From assembly GCF_036898095.1 (NCBI RefSeq), contig NC_090725.1, positions 319,376,573 through 319,440,572 on the forward strand: a stretch of DNA of 64,000 nucleotides, given 5' to 3'. This document shows positions 1 to 11,300 of the stretch, piece after piece; within the stretch, counting starts at the first letter, position 1; each line of letters begins with the position of its first letter. The DNA comes from Palaemon carinicauda. Its lineage: Eukaryota > Arthropoda > Malacostraca > Decapoda > Palaemonidae. The position numbers and the translations under genes were made by a program. The notes beneath the pieces were generated by a model. That model made no database searches. It was not told the DNA's origin and worked only from the letters and a program-made list of their open reading frames with translations.

Positions 1-334
1 CAGACGCCTTCCTTACAAGAAAGAGTCGACTGAAAAAGCCTGGAGACCCATCGAGGACCTCTTGGAGAGCGCCCTTCTTCAACATGGTCTGGACTTCTGC
101 ACGAAGGGCTTGCCCCCTTGCTGATCCCATAGCAAGGGAGCTCAACGAAACTGGATTCGTCGTCAGGGGAGGTAGAGATGTTGTGAACGGGACGCGATAT
201 CCCTGACTGATTACGGAAATCGTCCAGGAATCGGCCCCGAGTTGCTGCCACCTGTTCCCGAAACTTTGTAGGCATCCCCCCATTGGTGGACATGCAGGGG
301 GACTGCCAATCCTAGCGTTTGTGGCCCCGGCCTC
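1..334 (-). pseudogene. Start of DIRS reverse transcriptase, copy A (partial)
   Basis: The minus strand matches the beginning of the RT gene of copy B (8014-8342) almost base for base, including the segment just before the first RT motif. It runs off the window. As in copy B it overlaps the end of gag (stop at 312). No clear ATG marks the start, so the true start or a fusion with the gag frame is undecided. Confidence 0.6.
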
Positions 335-3300
335 TCCCTCTAGGATTCTTCCCTCGCCTGGAGGACTTCTTGCCTTTCTTTTCCTTGACAGGAAAGGGCT
401 TAGACACCACCATCTTCGCTGCTGCTGCCGTTTTCGTGGTCTTGGTAGGGCGTGGCTGCTGGGGTGCTGGAGGTTTATAGGGCTTAGATGTCAAAGCCCT
501 ATGTAGGAGGGAGTCTTGGTGGGACTTCCTCAACCTCTCAGCAGGCTGCTCCACGTCCCCAGGCTCAAACAGGTTCGTTCCCATAACGGAAGAATGTCTG
601 AGCCTGCTGATCTCGGTGTTGGGGACCTTTTGATGGAACCTCTCAGACACCGCATCCCGACGTTTCAAGATGGTGTTAGCCCACAAGTTCGAGACTTGGT
701 GGGCCAGAAACTCGATCGTGCGAGTGCCTGAGAGTAAAAAGGTCTCCATAGCTTTCCTGGTACGTTCTTTGGATAAATCCTCCGAACGTATCAGGATACC
801 TAAGGTCCCTAGCCAGATATCCAGCCACGAAGTGGCTTGCATGGCCCACTTCGCCACGTTCTCCTGACTAAGGATCTCAGTCGCCGAGAATGAGACCTGC
901 CGGTTGGAAAGTCTCTCAAGAGGGACTCCCCTGGTAAGCTCTTCCAATGAATGGTGAAGGGGAAGAGCCAAACAAGGCTCCTCTACGATCTCGAAGTACC
1001 TCCTCTGCTGTACATTAGGAGGTGAGAGGAGCTTGTTGCCGGCGCTGGTTTGGCTGGAGGAGGCAAGCTCGGAGAGCTGGACTTCGATCTTGTCTCTGGC
1101 ACTCTTAACCCCTTGAAACCAGGGCAAAGCTGCACTGGCCTTCGAGGGTTTATGAGTCCCAAAGACTCGGTCCAAGACCATGTCTTTGCCCTCTCGAGGA
1201 GGAATCTCTGGGTCAGCAAACCCATTGAGAGTCCTCATAAAGGTCAGAACCTGCCAGAATGCATGTTCTGACTCCTGCAGCTCTCCTCTTGATGGAGTAG
1301 CAGCGAAGTCTCCTGTCCCCAAAGGCTCTTCTTGGGGGGACTCGCGAACGTTCTCCGAATGACTGGCTGGCTCCGGTCTAAGTCTTGATGAAGACTTTGG
1401 TAATGTCTTGGAGTCCTTCGACTCCCTCCTAGGAGGGATGCAAGACTCCAACAACGACAGGGGTAGGCTCTTCTCCACCCCTACCCGAGAAAACTTAACA
1501 GCGCGAGGTGTGGTTTCCCTCATTGGTGCGATGGGGGAACGCATCACCTAACGTGACTCCCCTGAGGACGGGAAGTCTTCGTCCGAAGGGGAAGGATAAG
1601 AAGTCTGAGGGGGGGGGGGGGGGGTGAGGAGGTCTGCCTCAAAGACAGCTTTGTCCTCGGAGAAGTTACCACGTCTGAAACTCCTCTTTTTCTCTTCAGG
1701 GGAGTAGATGCTGCCAAGGATTTGTGGCCCAGGTCAGAGAGAACAGACTTAAACGCCTGCGCGACCGCTCTGATCAGTGCCCCAAACCAAGGCTGCTGGC
1801 TGACGGTTGCGCTGTCAGACACTCCCTCTGGAGGGAAAGGGATCGACCGATCCCTGGAAGGAGTTTCCAAAGGGGGGTTCGCCTGATAAGAAAAAGATGG
1901 AGAAGAAATGTCCCTGGACCTTTCTGGAACCTTCCCCCCTGCCAGCGAGAGCGCTGTTCTGCGCTTGCGGGGGGGGGGGGGGGGGGTGCGCAGAATGTGG
2001 TGATGGCAACCTTGCCGCGCGATGTCCTGCAGCCTCGCGCGTGAGAGGGTAGTGGCGATCACGCTGGGGAGCGCGCTGGCGATCGCGCTGGTTAGCGTGC
2101 TAACGCTCGCACGATGGGGAATACCCTGGGTCGCGCGTGGGAGACTGTTCTCGCGCGCGCGTGCCAATATTTGTATGCGTGCACGCGCGCGAGGGCAATG
2201 GCGTGGGTGCGCGCGGGTGAGCGATGGCGCATAGGAGCGCTTGCCGGAGACACCAGAGGGTGCGCAGAAGGTAGATTGCGTGCTCGCGAGCGTGAGGGTG
2301 AATGTTCGCGCGCAGGATCAGGATGAAGAGCCCGTGCGGGCGATGATATCGTTGGGCGCCCGCGCAGGAGAGACATCTCTTGCGTGCGGGCGCGCATGTG
2401 TGCGCACATCAGGCTGGGGATATGGATGTGGGCGCGCATCCTCGTGGGCGTGTGTGGGTGACTGCGTGCGAATGCGTGCTGGCGAGGGATGGCGAGCAGG
2501 TGAAGATCGACGGTGCGTTGGCAAGTGCTGGCGCGTTGGCGAGTGTTGGCGAGTGCTGGCGCGTTGACGAGCGCTGACGAGTAGGGGAAGCCTTCAACTT
2601 CCCTACTGCGCCCAAATCGGAAGATCATGAGCGCGCAGGAGATTGTTGGTGCGGAAAGCACTGGCGCACAAGAAAGCGCTGGCGCACAGGAGAGCGCTGG
2701 CGTGTTGGTGAGCGTTGGTGCGCAGGAAAACGATCGCGCGCATGGTGCGCAGAAGGTTGAAGGCGCGCAGTGGCGCACTGGCGATCAGGGGAGCGCTGGC
2801 GCGCAGGTGAGCGCTGGCGCGCAGGTGAGCGCTGGTGTGCAGGTGAGCGCTGGCGCGCAGGTGAGTGCTGGCGCGCTTTAGCAGGAACATTTTCCAACGG
2901 TGAGCGCTGGCGCGCTTTAACAGGAACATTTGCCAACGGTGAGCGCTGACGCGCTTTATCAGGTTCGTCGGCGGCAGGTGCGCGCTGGCGCGCAGGTGAG
3001 CACTTGCGCGTATGGGACGTATGCGCCAATTTGCGTATACGCCCTTGTTGCCCCGAAGGGACCATTGCCTTTTTCACAAAAACAGGATTGGTAGGCGCCC
3101 ACAGCGCATCAGCAGCCAGGAACGGCGACAGCAAGTCAGCAGGTCTGACGGGTGGAAGGTCGGCGTGTCCTTTGTAAGGACGACCTTCTACCGAAGGGGA
3201 TCGCTAACGATCCGCAGAGAGGTCCAGGGTTGTAGCAGGAACAGTCGGAGAATGATGACGAGACCCCTCTGCGGCGGACTGCAACGATGACGTTCAACCG

Positions 3301-4181
3301 AAGAGGCGCCTCCTCACACCCTTGTGAGGTGAAGGAAGGCCTCTCCGGCGAAGAGGAAGGCGAGCTTTACGTCGTATGCGCCCTCTGGGGGCTGCTGGGT
3401 CAGGGGGCTGCTGGGTCAGCGAGCTGACCGTCAGCAGTCCTCCGAAGAGGGGTCTCTGTGAGTGAACTCCCCCGAGGGGGAGAATCACTGGCAGGAGAGA
3501 CTGTTGGACTTAGTTCCTCCCTCAAAGGTTGAGCAGAAGGAGAAACTAAGCCTTCAGCTACAGCAGGTTGAGCAGTTGCAGAGGTCGAAGATACCGCATC
3601 AGAAGTCTCTGCCACCACAACGTCGACGATAGAATCAACCTCTGCCAAAGTCGGCGATTGCTTGACAGCGGCACCCAACCGGATCATGTTAAACAAGGAA
3701 GACCAAAGCTGGAATAAATCATTAGTACTCACATTAATATTTAATTCTTCCCCCGGGGGAGGAGGAGGAGCTGCCTCGCTAGGGGAGTCAACGCCATCTC
3801 CCGAACCCCGAGGTCGGGAAACAGAACTATGGCCTACGCTACCACTCAACGGTCTCTCGGAAGAAACTGATCGAGCGGGAGCTTCGAAGGAGGTTTGGGC
3901 AACGGAAGAAGAGTCCTTGGGATTTTCTCTTTTCAAAGAAACCTTTGAAGGAAAATATCCCGCCTGGACTTCTTCGTCCGTCGCCGAGAAAACCTCTCCC
4001 ACTGGGAGGTAGACCACTCCCTACACTCACCATACTTATTAGTTCTATCACACCGTTGGCCCCTACAATAAGGACAAAGGGTGTGAGGGTCCGTCTCGAC
4101 CGCCGACATAAACGTACCACAAGGGCGGTCGGGTAATCCAGGACACTTGCGCATGATAACAGAGGCCAACTTCACAAACAC
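312..4181 (-). pseudogene. DIRS Gag-like protein, copy A (frameshifted)
   Basis: Reading from 4181 downward on the minus strand: a Cys-rich N-terminus with the spacing C-P-x-C-R-G-x-x-C and C-x-E-C (about 4060-4180); an acidic, Ser/Pro-rich region (3400-4017); an Arg/Ser/Pro repeat domain with many ARQRSP-like units (2625-3134 and on to about 2000); and an intact C-terminal 411-codon frame (312-1547) ending in a Gly/Arg/Lys-rich tail. These parts sit in different frames, so the gene is broken by several indels. The C-terminal part aligns with copy B (8320-9919). DIRS Gag is presumed to package RNA; nothing here shows it directly. The basic tail and Arg repeats fit nucleic-acid binding. Confidence 0.75.
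1990..3010 (-). repeat. GC-rich degenerate tandem repeat coding the Gag Arg/Ser/Pro domain, copy A
   Basis: The plus strand reads as variants of gcgctggcgcgcaggtga over about 1 kb; the minus strand translates to ARQRSP/RHRSPA-type hexapeptides. The array is far more GC-rich than its AT-rich surroundings. It is less than half the length of the equivalent array in copy B. Many overlapping long frames on both strands arise from this array and are not separate genes. Confidence 0.8.
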
Positions 4182-4269
4182 ACCTGTAGGAGAGAAAGCA
4201 AAAATGCATTAATGGCTGTCAGAGAGGCGAGGGTGAGAGCGGACACGTCCGACTACCACTCGAGCCGAG

Positions 4270-4462
4270 AGCAAAGTGAGCTCAAGCACAGGTGTGTGTG
4301 TGAGGGGGGGGTGGGTGGGTGGTATCAAGCTACCCTCCCTACCCCCTGCTAACTAGCGGTGGGGTAGTAAACCCTCGTTAAAATTCTAATGGCTCGTCAT
4401 TTCAACTACGCCGAAAGTAATAACCCCTATTAAATAGCGTGGTTTGTATGTCAGTTACAGAA
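4270..4462 (-). repeat. 5' inverted terminal repeat of DIRS copy A
   Basis: Nearly identical to 13650-13856 (5' end of copy B) and the reverse complement of 4604-4815 (3' end of copy B). It includes a G-run, the GGTGGGGTAGTAAAC stretch and the terminal segment ending in CAGTTACAGAA. Confidence 0.85.
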
Positions 4463-4603
4463 CAAACCAGTTTACTATACATTTTCATAGGAATTAGAGG
4501 AGGTTGAAGGTTAGTTTATAGAGTTAGAGGAGATTGTCCTTTTGTTTAGGGAATTAGCGAAGCTTGTGAGTGAGTTTAAGGAAATAGATGAGCTGTAGGT
4601 TAG
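4463..4603. repeat. Degenerate ~30-bp minisatellite between DIRS copies A and B
   Basis: Variants of ggaattagaggagcttgtag with a GTTTAAG linker, the same unit as the array at 14200-14540. It looks like pre-existing host sequence into which both elements inserted. Confidence 0.7.
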
Positions 4604-4815
4604 AATGACAAATTCGTAGATAATTTGTATTTTTCCTAACTGTACAAGCCTTAGCTATTTAAAGTGGGTAATTACTTTTGGCGTAGCTGAAAGGAAGAGC
4701 CATAAAAATATAATGAGGGATTATTACCCCACCCCTAGTTAGCGGGGGGTAGGGATGGTAGTTAGCTACCCTCCCCCCTCACACACCTGTGTTGTAAGCT
4801 TCACTTTGCTTAGAG
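4604..4815 (-). repeat. 3' inverted terminal repeat of DIRS copy B
   Basis: Reverse complement of the 5' terminal repeats at 4270-4462 and 13650-13856: the blocks TACCCCACCCCTAGTTAGCG, GGCGTAGCTGAAAG and CCCCTCACACACCTGTG are all mirrored. The outermost ~60 bp are distinct from the 5' end and recur in inverted form inside the element at about 4852-4914. Confidence 0.85.
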
Positions 4816-4849
4816 GTAGGACTTCATGGGGGACAGGGCTGGCGGGCAA

Positions 4850-4965
4850 GTTTGATTAAATAGCTAAGGTTTGTATAGTTAGGAAAAATACAAATTATCT
4901 ACGAATTTGTCATTTGTTCCGTAACTGGAATACAAACCACGCTATTTAAAGTGGGTGAATTAACC
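4850..4965 (-). repeat. Internal complementary region of DIRS copy B
   Basis: Bases 4852-4914 are the reverse complement of the element's 3' end (4604-4670). Bases 4916-4960 mirror its 5' end (13810-13856). The two halves abut at about 4913-4917, exactly as expected if this region templates joining of the ends in the circular DIRS intermediate (family knowledge). Confidence 0.85.
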
Positions 4966-5377
4966 TTTAGGAAGGGTGGAACAAGTCCCAGCCATACTGG
5001 CTTTTGGCTTTGCCCGGGGACTCATTATCTGAGTGTGTCAGCACTCAACAATAAAGAGTCCCTGCACCTCGCTCCCACCTTGCTATGCAAGGGCTGCGGC
5101 CTACGTAAGCTGTGTGTGAAGGGAAAAAGTGTGACTCGTCCTAGGAAGTTGACCTGAATTTCTTTAGATGGAAACTTAGGGCTAGGACTCTCCCAATACC
5201 ACCCCGTGGTTTACCTGCAGTGGTTTGAGGTCAGCTGTGTAGAGATGCTGCTTTCCCCAAGAGAGGGGAGGATGAAGAAAAGAATAAGGGCCAGGCATAC
5301 CTTTCAATTCGTGCAGACTAAAACCAGGTAACAATGCCCTCAACCCTCTGCTACTTGTCCATTAAGGAGCCTGAGGT

Positions 5378-6460
5378 TTAAACCAGCTGTTGTGCAGCCA
5401 CCACAGGGCCGATAGAGAACGTATCGAGCCTCCTGTGGGTCACGTCCTGCAGGTTGTGGTCTGTGAAGGTCGTTTGATGCTTCCACACCCCTGCTTGCAG
5501 AACCTGCGTCACTGAGAATTTTTTCTTGAAGGCCAGGGACGTAGCTACTCCCCTGACATCATGAGCTCTAGGACGACGTGATGGAGGAGGGTCAAGATTC
5601 AGGGACAGATGGATTGCCTTTCGAATCCATGCTGAGATGGTGTTCTTGGTAACCCTCCTCTTCGATCTCCCAGTGCTGACAAACAAAGCCCGCACTTGGG
5701 GACGAACTGCAGCTGTTCTCTTCAGGTATAGCCTCAGACTCCTTACTGGGCACAGTAGGAGATGGTCTGGGTCATCTGTTACGGAACGGAGACTCAAAAT
5801 CTGGAAAGAGTCGAACCGAGGGTCCGGCACTCCCAGATTCTGAGTCTTAGCAATAAACTCAGGGACGAAGCTGAACGTTACCTCCCCCCATCCCCTTGAA
5901 TGAGTGATGTCATACGAGAGACCATGAAGTTCGCTAACTCGCTTGGCTGACGCCAAAGCTAGTAGGAACACCGTCTTCCAAGTAAGGTGGCGATCTGAAG
6001 CCTGGCATAATGGTTCGTAGGGAGGTCTCTTAAGAGACCTGAGAACTCGAACCACGTTCCATGGAGGAGGTTTCACTTCTGACTGAGGGCAGGTAAGTTC
6101 ATAACTTCGTATGAGTAAAGAAAGTTCCAGCGAAGAAGAAACGTCCACTCCTTTGAGCCTGAAGGCTAGACTTAAGGCTGAGCGATAGCCTTTCACTTCC
6201 GAGACTGAATTGCGCATTTCTTCTCGGAAATATACGAAGAACTCCGCTATTGCTGGAACAGTGGCATCGAGTGGAGAGATACCCCTTCCACGACACCAAC
6301 CACAGAAAACTCTCCACTATGCCTGGTAGACCCCTGCGGATGACCTTCGCAGGTGTCCAGACATCCTTTCCGCAACTTGTTGCGAAAATCTTCTCTCTGC
6401 AAGGAGATGCTGAATAGTCTCCAGGCGTGAAGCCGAAGCGATGCTACGGCTTTGTGAAAG
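5378..6460 (-). pseudogene. DIRS tyrosine recombinase, copy B (stop codon and lost nucleophile)
   Basis: The minus-strand frame holds a SAM-like N-terminal part (about 6200-6460), then the catalytic domain: the first Arg in SAKRVSELHG, the H-x-x-R box in RAHDVRGVA, and the C-terminal box before the end. In the sister element at 26896-28010 the nucleophile box reads FYLKDV; here the aligned residues are HNLQDV, so Asn (codon 5453-5455) stands where Tyr is expected. An in-frame TAG at 6317-6319 separates the N-terminal part from the rest. The family inserts circular DNA by strand exchange; this copy should be inactive. It follows and partly overlaps the methyltransferase-like region in another frame. 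Confidence 0.85.
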
Positions 6461-8342
6461 ATGTTGGCGTGTGGTTGTTTGAGTAGCTCGCGTCGTGGAG
6501 GGAGTTCTCTCGGGACCTCTGTCAGGAGTTGCAGAAGGTCTGGAAACCATTCCGCGTGATGTCATAGCGGAGCTATGAGGGTCATAGAAAGATTGACCAA
6601 TATTCTGGTCTTGTTGAGCAACCTCCTCGTCAGACAGAACGGGGGAAAGGCGTAAATGTTGATGTTGTCTCACCGTTGTTGGAAGGCATCTTGCCAGAGT
6701 GTCTTGGGGTCCGGGACTGGGGAGCAGTACAGCGGGAGCTTGAAGTTCAACGCTGTAGCGAACCGATCCACAGTCAGGGAACCCCACAAAGTCGGGACTT
6801 TGTTGGCTACTAGACAATCCAAAGACCACTCGGTACTCACTATCTGAGACGCTCTGCTCAAACTGTCGGCGAGCACATCCTTTTGCCTGGAATGAAGCGA
6901 GCCGATAGTGGAATTTAGTGGACGTCGGTCCATCTCAGTATCTCTACTGCAAGATGTGATAGCTGCTCCGAAAAGGTGTCTTCCTGCTTGTTGATGTAAG
7001 CCACTACTGTGGTGTTGTCGCTCATCACCACCACAGAGTGATCCGCCAGGTATTGTTGGAACTGTTGAAGGGCCAGGAAGACGGCCTTCATTTCTAGCAG
7101 GTTTATATGGAGGCACTTTTCTGATTCTGACCACAGGGCTGAGGTCCTGTGGTTCAGAACGTGGGCCCCCCACCCTTTATTTGAGGTGTCCGAAAACAGC
7201 ATCAAATACGGGGGGAGGATGAGAAGATCCACTCCCTTTCGTAGGTTCTCGTCTATCACCCGCCACTGAAGGTCCGTCCATTCCGCAGGTCGCATAGGGA
7301 CCATGATGTCCGGGGAATCGTGTCGTTGATTCCACCGAGACTTGAGTCACCATTGCAGAGATCTCATCCTGAGGCGACCATTGGGAACTAGACGGGCCAA
7401 GGATGAGAGGTGACCGAGAAGACGTAACCACGATTGGACTGGGAGTTCGTCTCCTCTGATTAAAGGACTTGCGACCCTCCTCAGCTTTGCTATCCTGTCG
7501 TCTGATGGGAAGGCTTTGTGGAGATTGGCATCTAAGATCATGCCTAGATATACCAGTCTTTGAGTAGGAAGCAGAGAGGACTTCTCGAGATATACCACGA
7601 TCCCTAGATCTTGGCAAAGTCCGAGAAGTTTGTCTCGGTGTCGAAGAAGGGTCGACTTCGAGTCTGCTTGGATCAGCCAGTCGTCCAGATAACGGAGGAG
7701 ATGGATGCCGATCCTTTGTGCCCATGATGATATCAGGGTGAACACTTTGGTGAAAACATGGGGTGCTGTGGAGAGACCGAAACATAGTACCTTGAACTGG
7801 TAGATCTTGCTTTCTAGGCTGAATCTTAAGTACTTCCTTGAAGACGGATGGACTGGGATCTGGAAGTACGCGTCCTTCAGATCCAGTGTACACATGAAGT
7901 CTTGGGGTCTCACTGCAAGTCTGACCGTGTCTGCCGTCTCCATACTGAACGGGGTCTGCTTGACAAACCTGTTCATGGCTGAGAGGTCGATGACTGGTCT
8001 CCAGCCTCCAGACGAATTCCTTACAAGAAAGAGTCGACTGAAGAAGCCTGGAGACCCATCGACGACCTCCTGGATAGCGCCCTTCTTCAACATGGTCTCG
8101 ACTTCTGCCCGAAGGGCTTGCTCTTTTGCCGATCCCATGGCAAGGGAGCTCAACGACACTGGATCCACTGTCAGGGGAGGTAGAAATGTTATGAACGGGA
8201 CGCGATAACCTTGACTGATTACAGACACCATCCAGGCATCGGCCCCGAGTGGCTGCCACCTGATCGCGCAACTTTGTAGGTATCCCCTCACTGGTGGACA
8301 TGCGGGGGGACTGCCAATCCTAGCGTTTGCGGCCTCGGCCAC
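6440..8342 (-). pseudogene. DIRS RT - RNase H - methyltransferase-like polyprotein, copy B
   Basis: RT fingers and palm lie at 7347-8342, with LDLKDAYFQIP (motif A), CFGLSTAP (motif B) and the YLDDW catalytic box (7678-7692). RNase H follows (6915-7304), with FSDTSNKGWG, an ELK/EMK-type Glu and a SDNTT Asp. Downstream is the region typical of DIRS elements that resembles DNA N6-adenine methyltransferases (about 6500-6860; LPLYCSPVPDP and YAFPPF boxes). Damage seen: a TGA at 7347 between RT and RNase H, a frameshift near 6915, another near 6670, and a TGA near 6560. The start is unclear because no ATG precedes the conserved part; the frame overlaps the gag end by about 20 bp. Confidence 0.85.
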
Positions 8343-11300
8343 TCCCTCTAGGATTTTTCCCTCCCCTGGAGGACTTCTTGCCTTTCCTGTACTTGACAGG
8401 AAAGGGCTTCGACACCTTTGCCTTTGCTGCCACTGCCGGTTTCGTTGTCTTGGATGTGCGAAGTTGTTGGGGTGCTGGAGGTGGTTTATAGGGCTTCAAT
8501 GTAAGATCCCTATGTAGGAGAGAGTCCTGGTTGGACTTCCTCCACCTCTCAGCTGCCTGTTCTATGTCTTTCGGCTCAAACAAGTTCCTCCCCAAGATGG
8601 AGGAATGTCTGAGTCTGCTGACCTTGGTGTTGGGGACCTTCGTGTGAAATCTCTCAGACACCGCATCACAACGCTTCAAGATGGAATTAGCCCACAAGTT
8701 CGTGACTTGGTGGGCTAGAAACTAGATGGTACGTGTGCTTGATAGAAGGAGGGTCTCCAAGGCCTTCCTGATACTCTCCTTGGACAGGTCCTCGGATCGT
8801 AACAGGATGCCAAGAGACCCCAGCCAGATATCCAGCCACAAAGTTGCCTGCATGGCACACTTCGCTACCTTCTCCTGACTGAGGATCTCTGTGGCCGAGA
8901 AAGACACTTGCCGACTGGTGAGTCTCTAGAGGGACTCCCTTGGTAAGCTCTTCCACAGAGTGGTGTAATGGAAGAGCTAAACAAGACTCCTCCATGGTCT
9001 CAAAGTACCTCCTCTGATGGACCCGAGGAGGTGGGAGGAGTTTGTTGCCGGCGCTGAAACAGCTGGAGGAGGCAAGCTTGGAGAGCTGGCCCTCAACCTT
9101 ATCTCTGGCACTCTTGACCCCTTGTGACCAAGGCAAAGCCGCACTGGCCTTAGGGGGCTTCTGAGTGCCGAAGATTCGGTCCAGGACCGTGTCCTTGCCC
9201 TCTCGAGGGGGAATCTCAGGATCCGAGAACCCGTTGAGATTCCTCATCAGAGTCAGAATTTGCCAGAAGGCATGTTCCGACTCCTGTAGCTCTCCTCTTG
9301 TAGGGCTGGCAGCAAAGTCTCCTGTCCCCAAAGGCTCTTCTTGGGGGGACTCGTGGACGTTCTCCGTGGGTTTGGCTGGCTCTGGTCTCATCCTCAAGGA
9401 CGACTTGGGAACAGTTTTAGAGTCCTTCGACTCCCTCCTGGGAGGGATACAGGACTCCAACAGCGATGGCGGGAGACTCTTCTCCACCCCTACCCGAGAA
9501 GACTTCTCTACGCGAGGTGGGGTTTCTCCCATTGGTGTGATGGGAGAATGCCTCACCTCACGAGAATCCCGAGGACGGGAAATCTTCGTCCGAAGGAGAA
9601 GCAGAGAAAGTCTGGGGGGGCGGGAGGAAGCCCTCCTCAAAGACTTCTGAGGAGCCAGCTTAACCCTTGGGGAAGTCACCACGTCGTCTACTCCTCTCTT
9701 CCTCTTCAGGGGGGTCGGTACTACCGCTGATTTGAGGCCCAATTCAGAGAAAGCAGGCTTAAAGGTCTGCACGACGGCTCTGACAAGGGACCCAAACCAT
9801 GGCTGCTTACTGACAGCGGTGCTGTCAGAGACTCCCTCTGGAGGGAAGGGGATCGTACAATCTCTAGAAGTAGAAACCACAACAGGGTCTTCCTGAAAAC
9901 AAGAAGGCGAAGACTGCAATTGCCTGGACCTATCCGATGTTCTCCCGCCCTCCGGTGAGCGCGCTGGTCTGTGCTTGCCGGGGGGGAACGTGAAGGAAAC
10001 GACCTGGTTGCTCGCGGTCCTGCAGCCTCGCGCGTGGGATCACAGGCGCGCTGGAGTGATGGCAAGGGTGCGCGTGGTCGCGCAGGCGAGCGATGGCGTG
10101 CGGGCGAGCGATGGCGCGCGGGCGAGCAATGGCGCGCTCGCGAGTGATGGCGCGCAGGCAAGGGAGAGTGATGCCGCGCAGGCGAGGATGCGCGTTGGCG
10201 CGCAGGCGAGGACGCGCGTTGGCGCGTAGGCGAGCGATGGTGCAATGGCGAGTGAGGGCGCACTGGCGAGTGATGGCGCGCAGGCGAGGACGCGCGTTGG
10301 CGCGTAGGTGAGCGATGGCGTGCTGGGGCGATAGAGCGCATGGGTGCGTAGGCTATCGGTGGCGCGCAGTGGTGCGTTCTGGAGAAAGCCTAGGGCGTGC
10401 AGCAGGATGAGCAAGCGTTCGCATGCATGGAGGTGATTGCACGCGAGCGCGTGGACGCGCAGGATCTTTCTGAGCCCGTGAGGGTGAAAGTGTTGGGCGC
10501 GCGCAGGGGAAACCTCCCTTGCGCGCGGGCACACACAAGGGCGCACATCTATGATGGGTGAACAGGCGTGGTGCGCGAGGGCGTGCGTTGGTGACTGCGC
10601 TCGATGGCGCGTAGGAGAATGCTGACGAGCAGGGGAAGAGGGGATTGCGCGTCGGTGTCGGCGTCGGTGTCTGCTGGTGCGTAGGAGATCGCTGGCGAGC
10701 AGGGGAAGAGGGTATCTTCCCTTCTGCGCCCATATCTGAAGATCGTGGGCGCGTGGGCGATTGTTCGCGCAAGGGGGTGATAGCGAGTGCGCGCAGGCGA
10801 GCGATGACGCGCGGGCGAGCGATGGCGTGCGGGCGAGCGATGGTGCGCGGGCGAGCGATGGCGCGCGGGCGAGCGATGGCGCGCGGGCGAGCGATGGCGC
10901 GCGGGCGAGCGATGGCGCGCGGGCGAGCGATGGCGCGCAGGCAAGGGCGAGTGATGGCGCGCAGGCGAGGACGCGCGTAGGCGAGCGATGGCTCGCTGGC
11001 GAGCGATGGTGCGCAGGAGATAGAGCGCACAGGGGCGATAGAGCGCATGGGCGCGTAGGCTATCGGTGGCGCGCAGTGGTGCGTTCTGGAGAAAGCCTAG
11101 GGCGTGAAAGTGTTGGGCCCGCGCAGGGGAAACCTCCCTTGCGCGCGGGCACACACGAGGGCGCACATCTACGATGAGTGAACAGGCGTGGCGCGCGAGG
11201 GCGTGCGTTGGTGACTGCGCTCGATGGCGCGTAGGAGAATGCTGACGAGCAGGGGGGGTCTGATGGCGCGTCGGTGTCTGCTGGTGCGTAGGAGATCGCT

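Larger units (their letters stand above)
1..4462 (-). mobile_element. DIRS-type retrotransposon, copy A (5' portion, cut by window edge)
   Basis: Same family as the complete copy at 4604-13856: the RT start, Gag C-terminus, Arg/Ser/Pro repeat domain, Cys-rich Gag N-terminus and 5' terminal repeat are all present in the same order on the minus strand. The 5' end is placed near 4462 because the sequence up to there matches the 5' end of copy B (13650-13856) and then passes into a minisatellite. RT body, RNase H and recombinase would lie left of base 1. DIRS elements integrate through a tyrosine recombinase rather than a DDE integrase; that is family knowledge. Gag is broken into several frames, so this copy is not autonomous. 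Confidence 0.85.

Noticed and set aside
4604..4915. A separate ~310-bp MITE with inverted ends next to DIRS copy B
   Set aside because: The apparent inverted ends are the element's own 3' terminus and its internal complementary region; copy C shows the identical plan, so this is the 3' part of copy B.
10353..11177. Overlapping long frames on both strands in the GC-rich array
   Set aside because: They follow from an 18-bp unit without stop codons; only the minus-strand Gag frame has a context.
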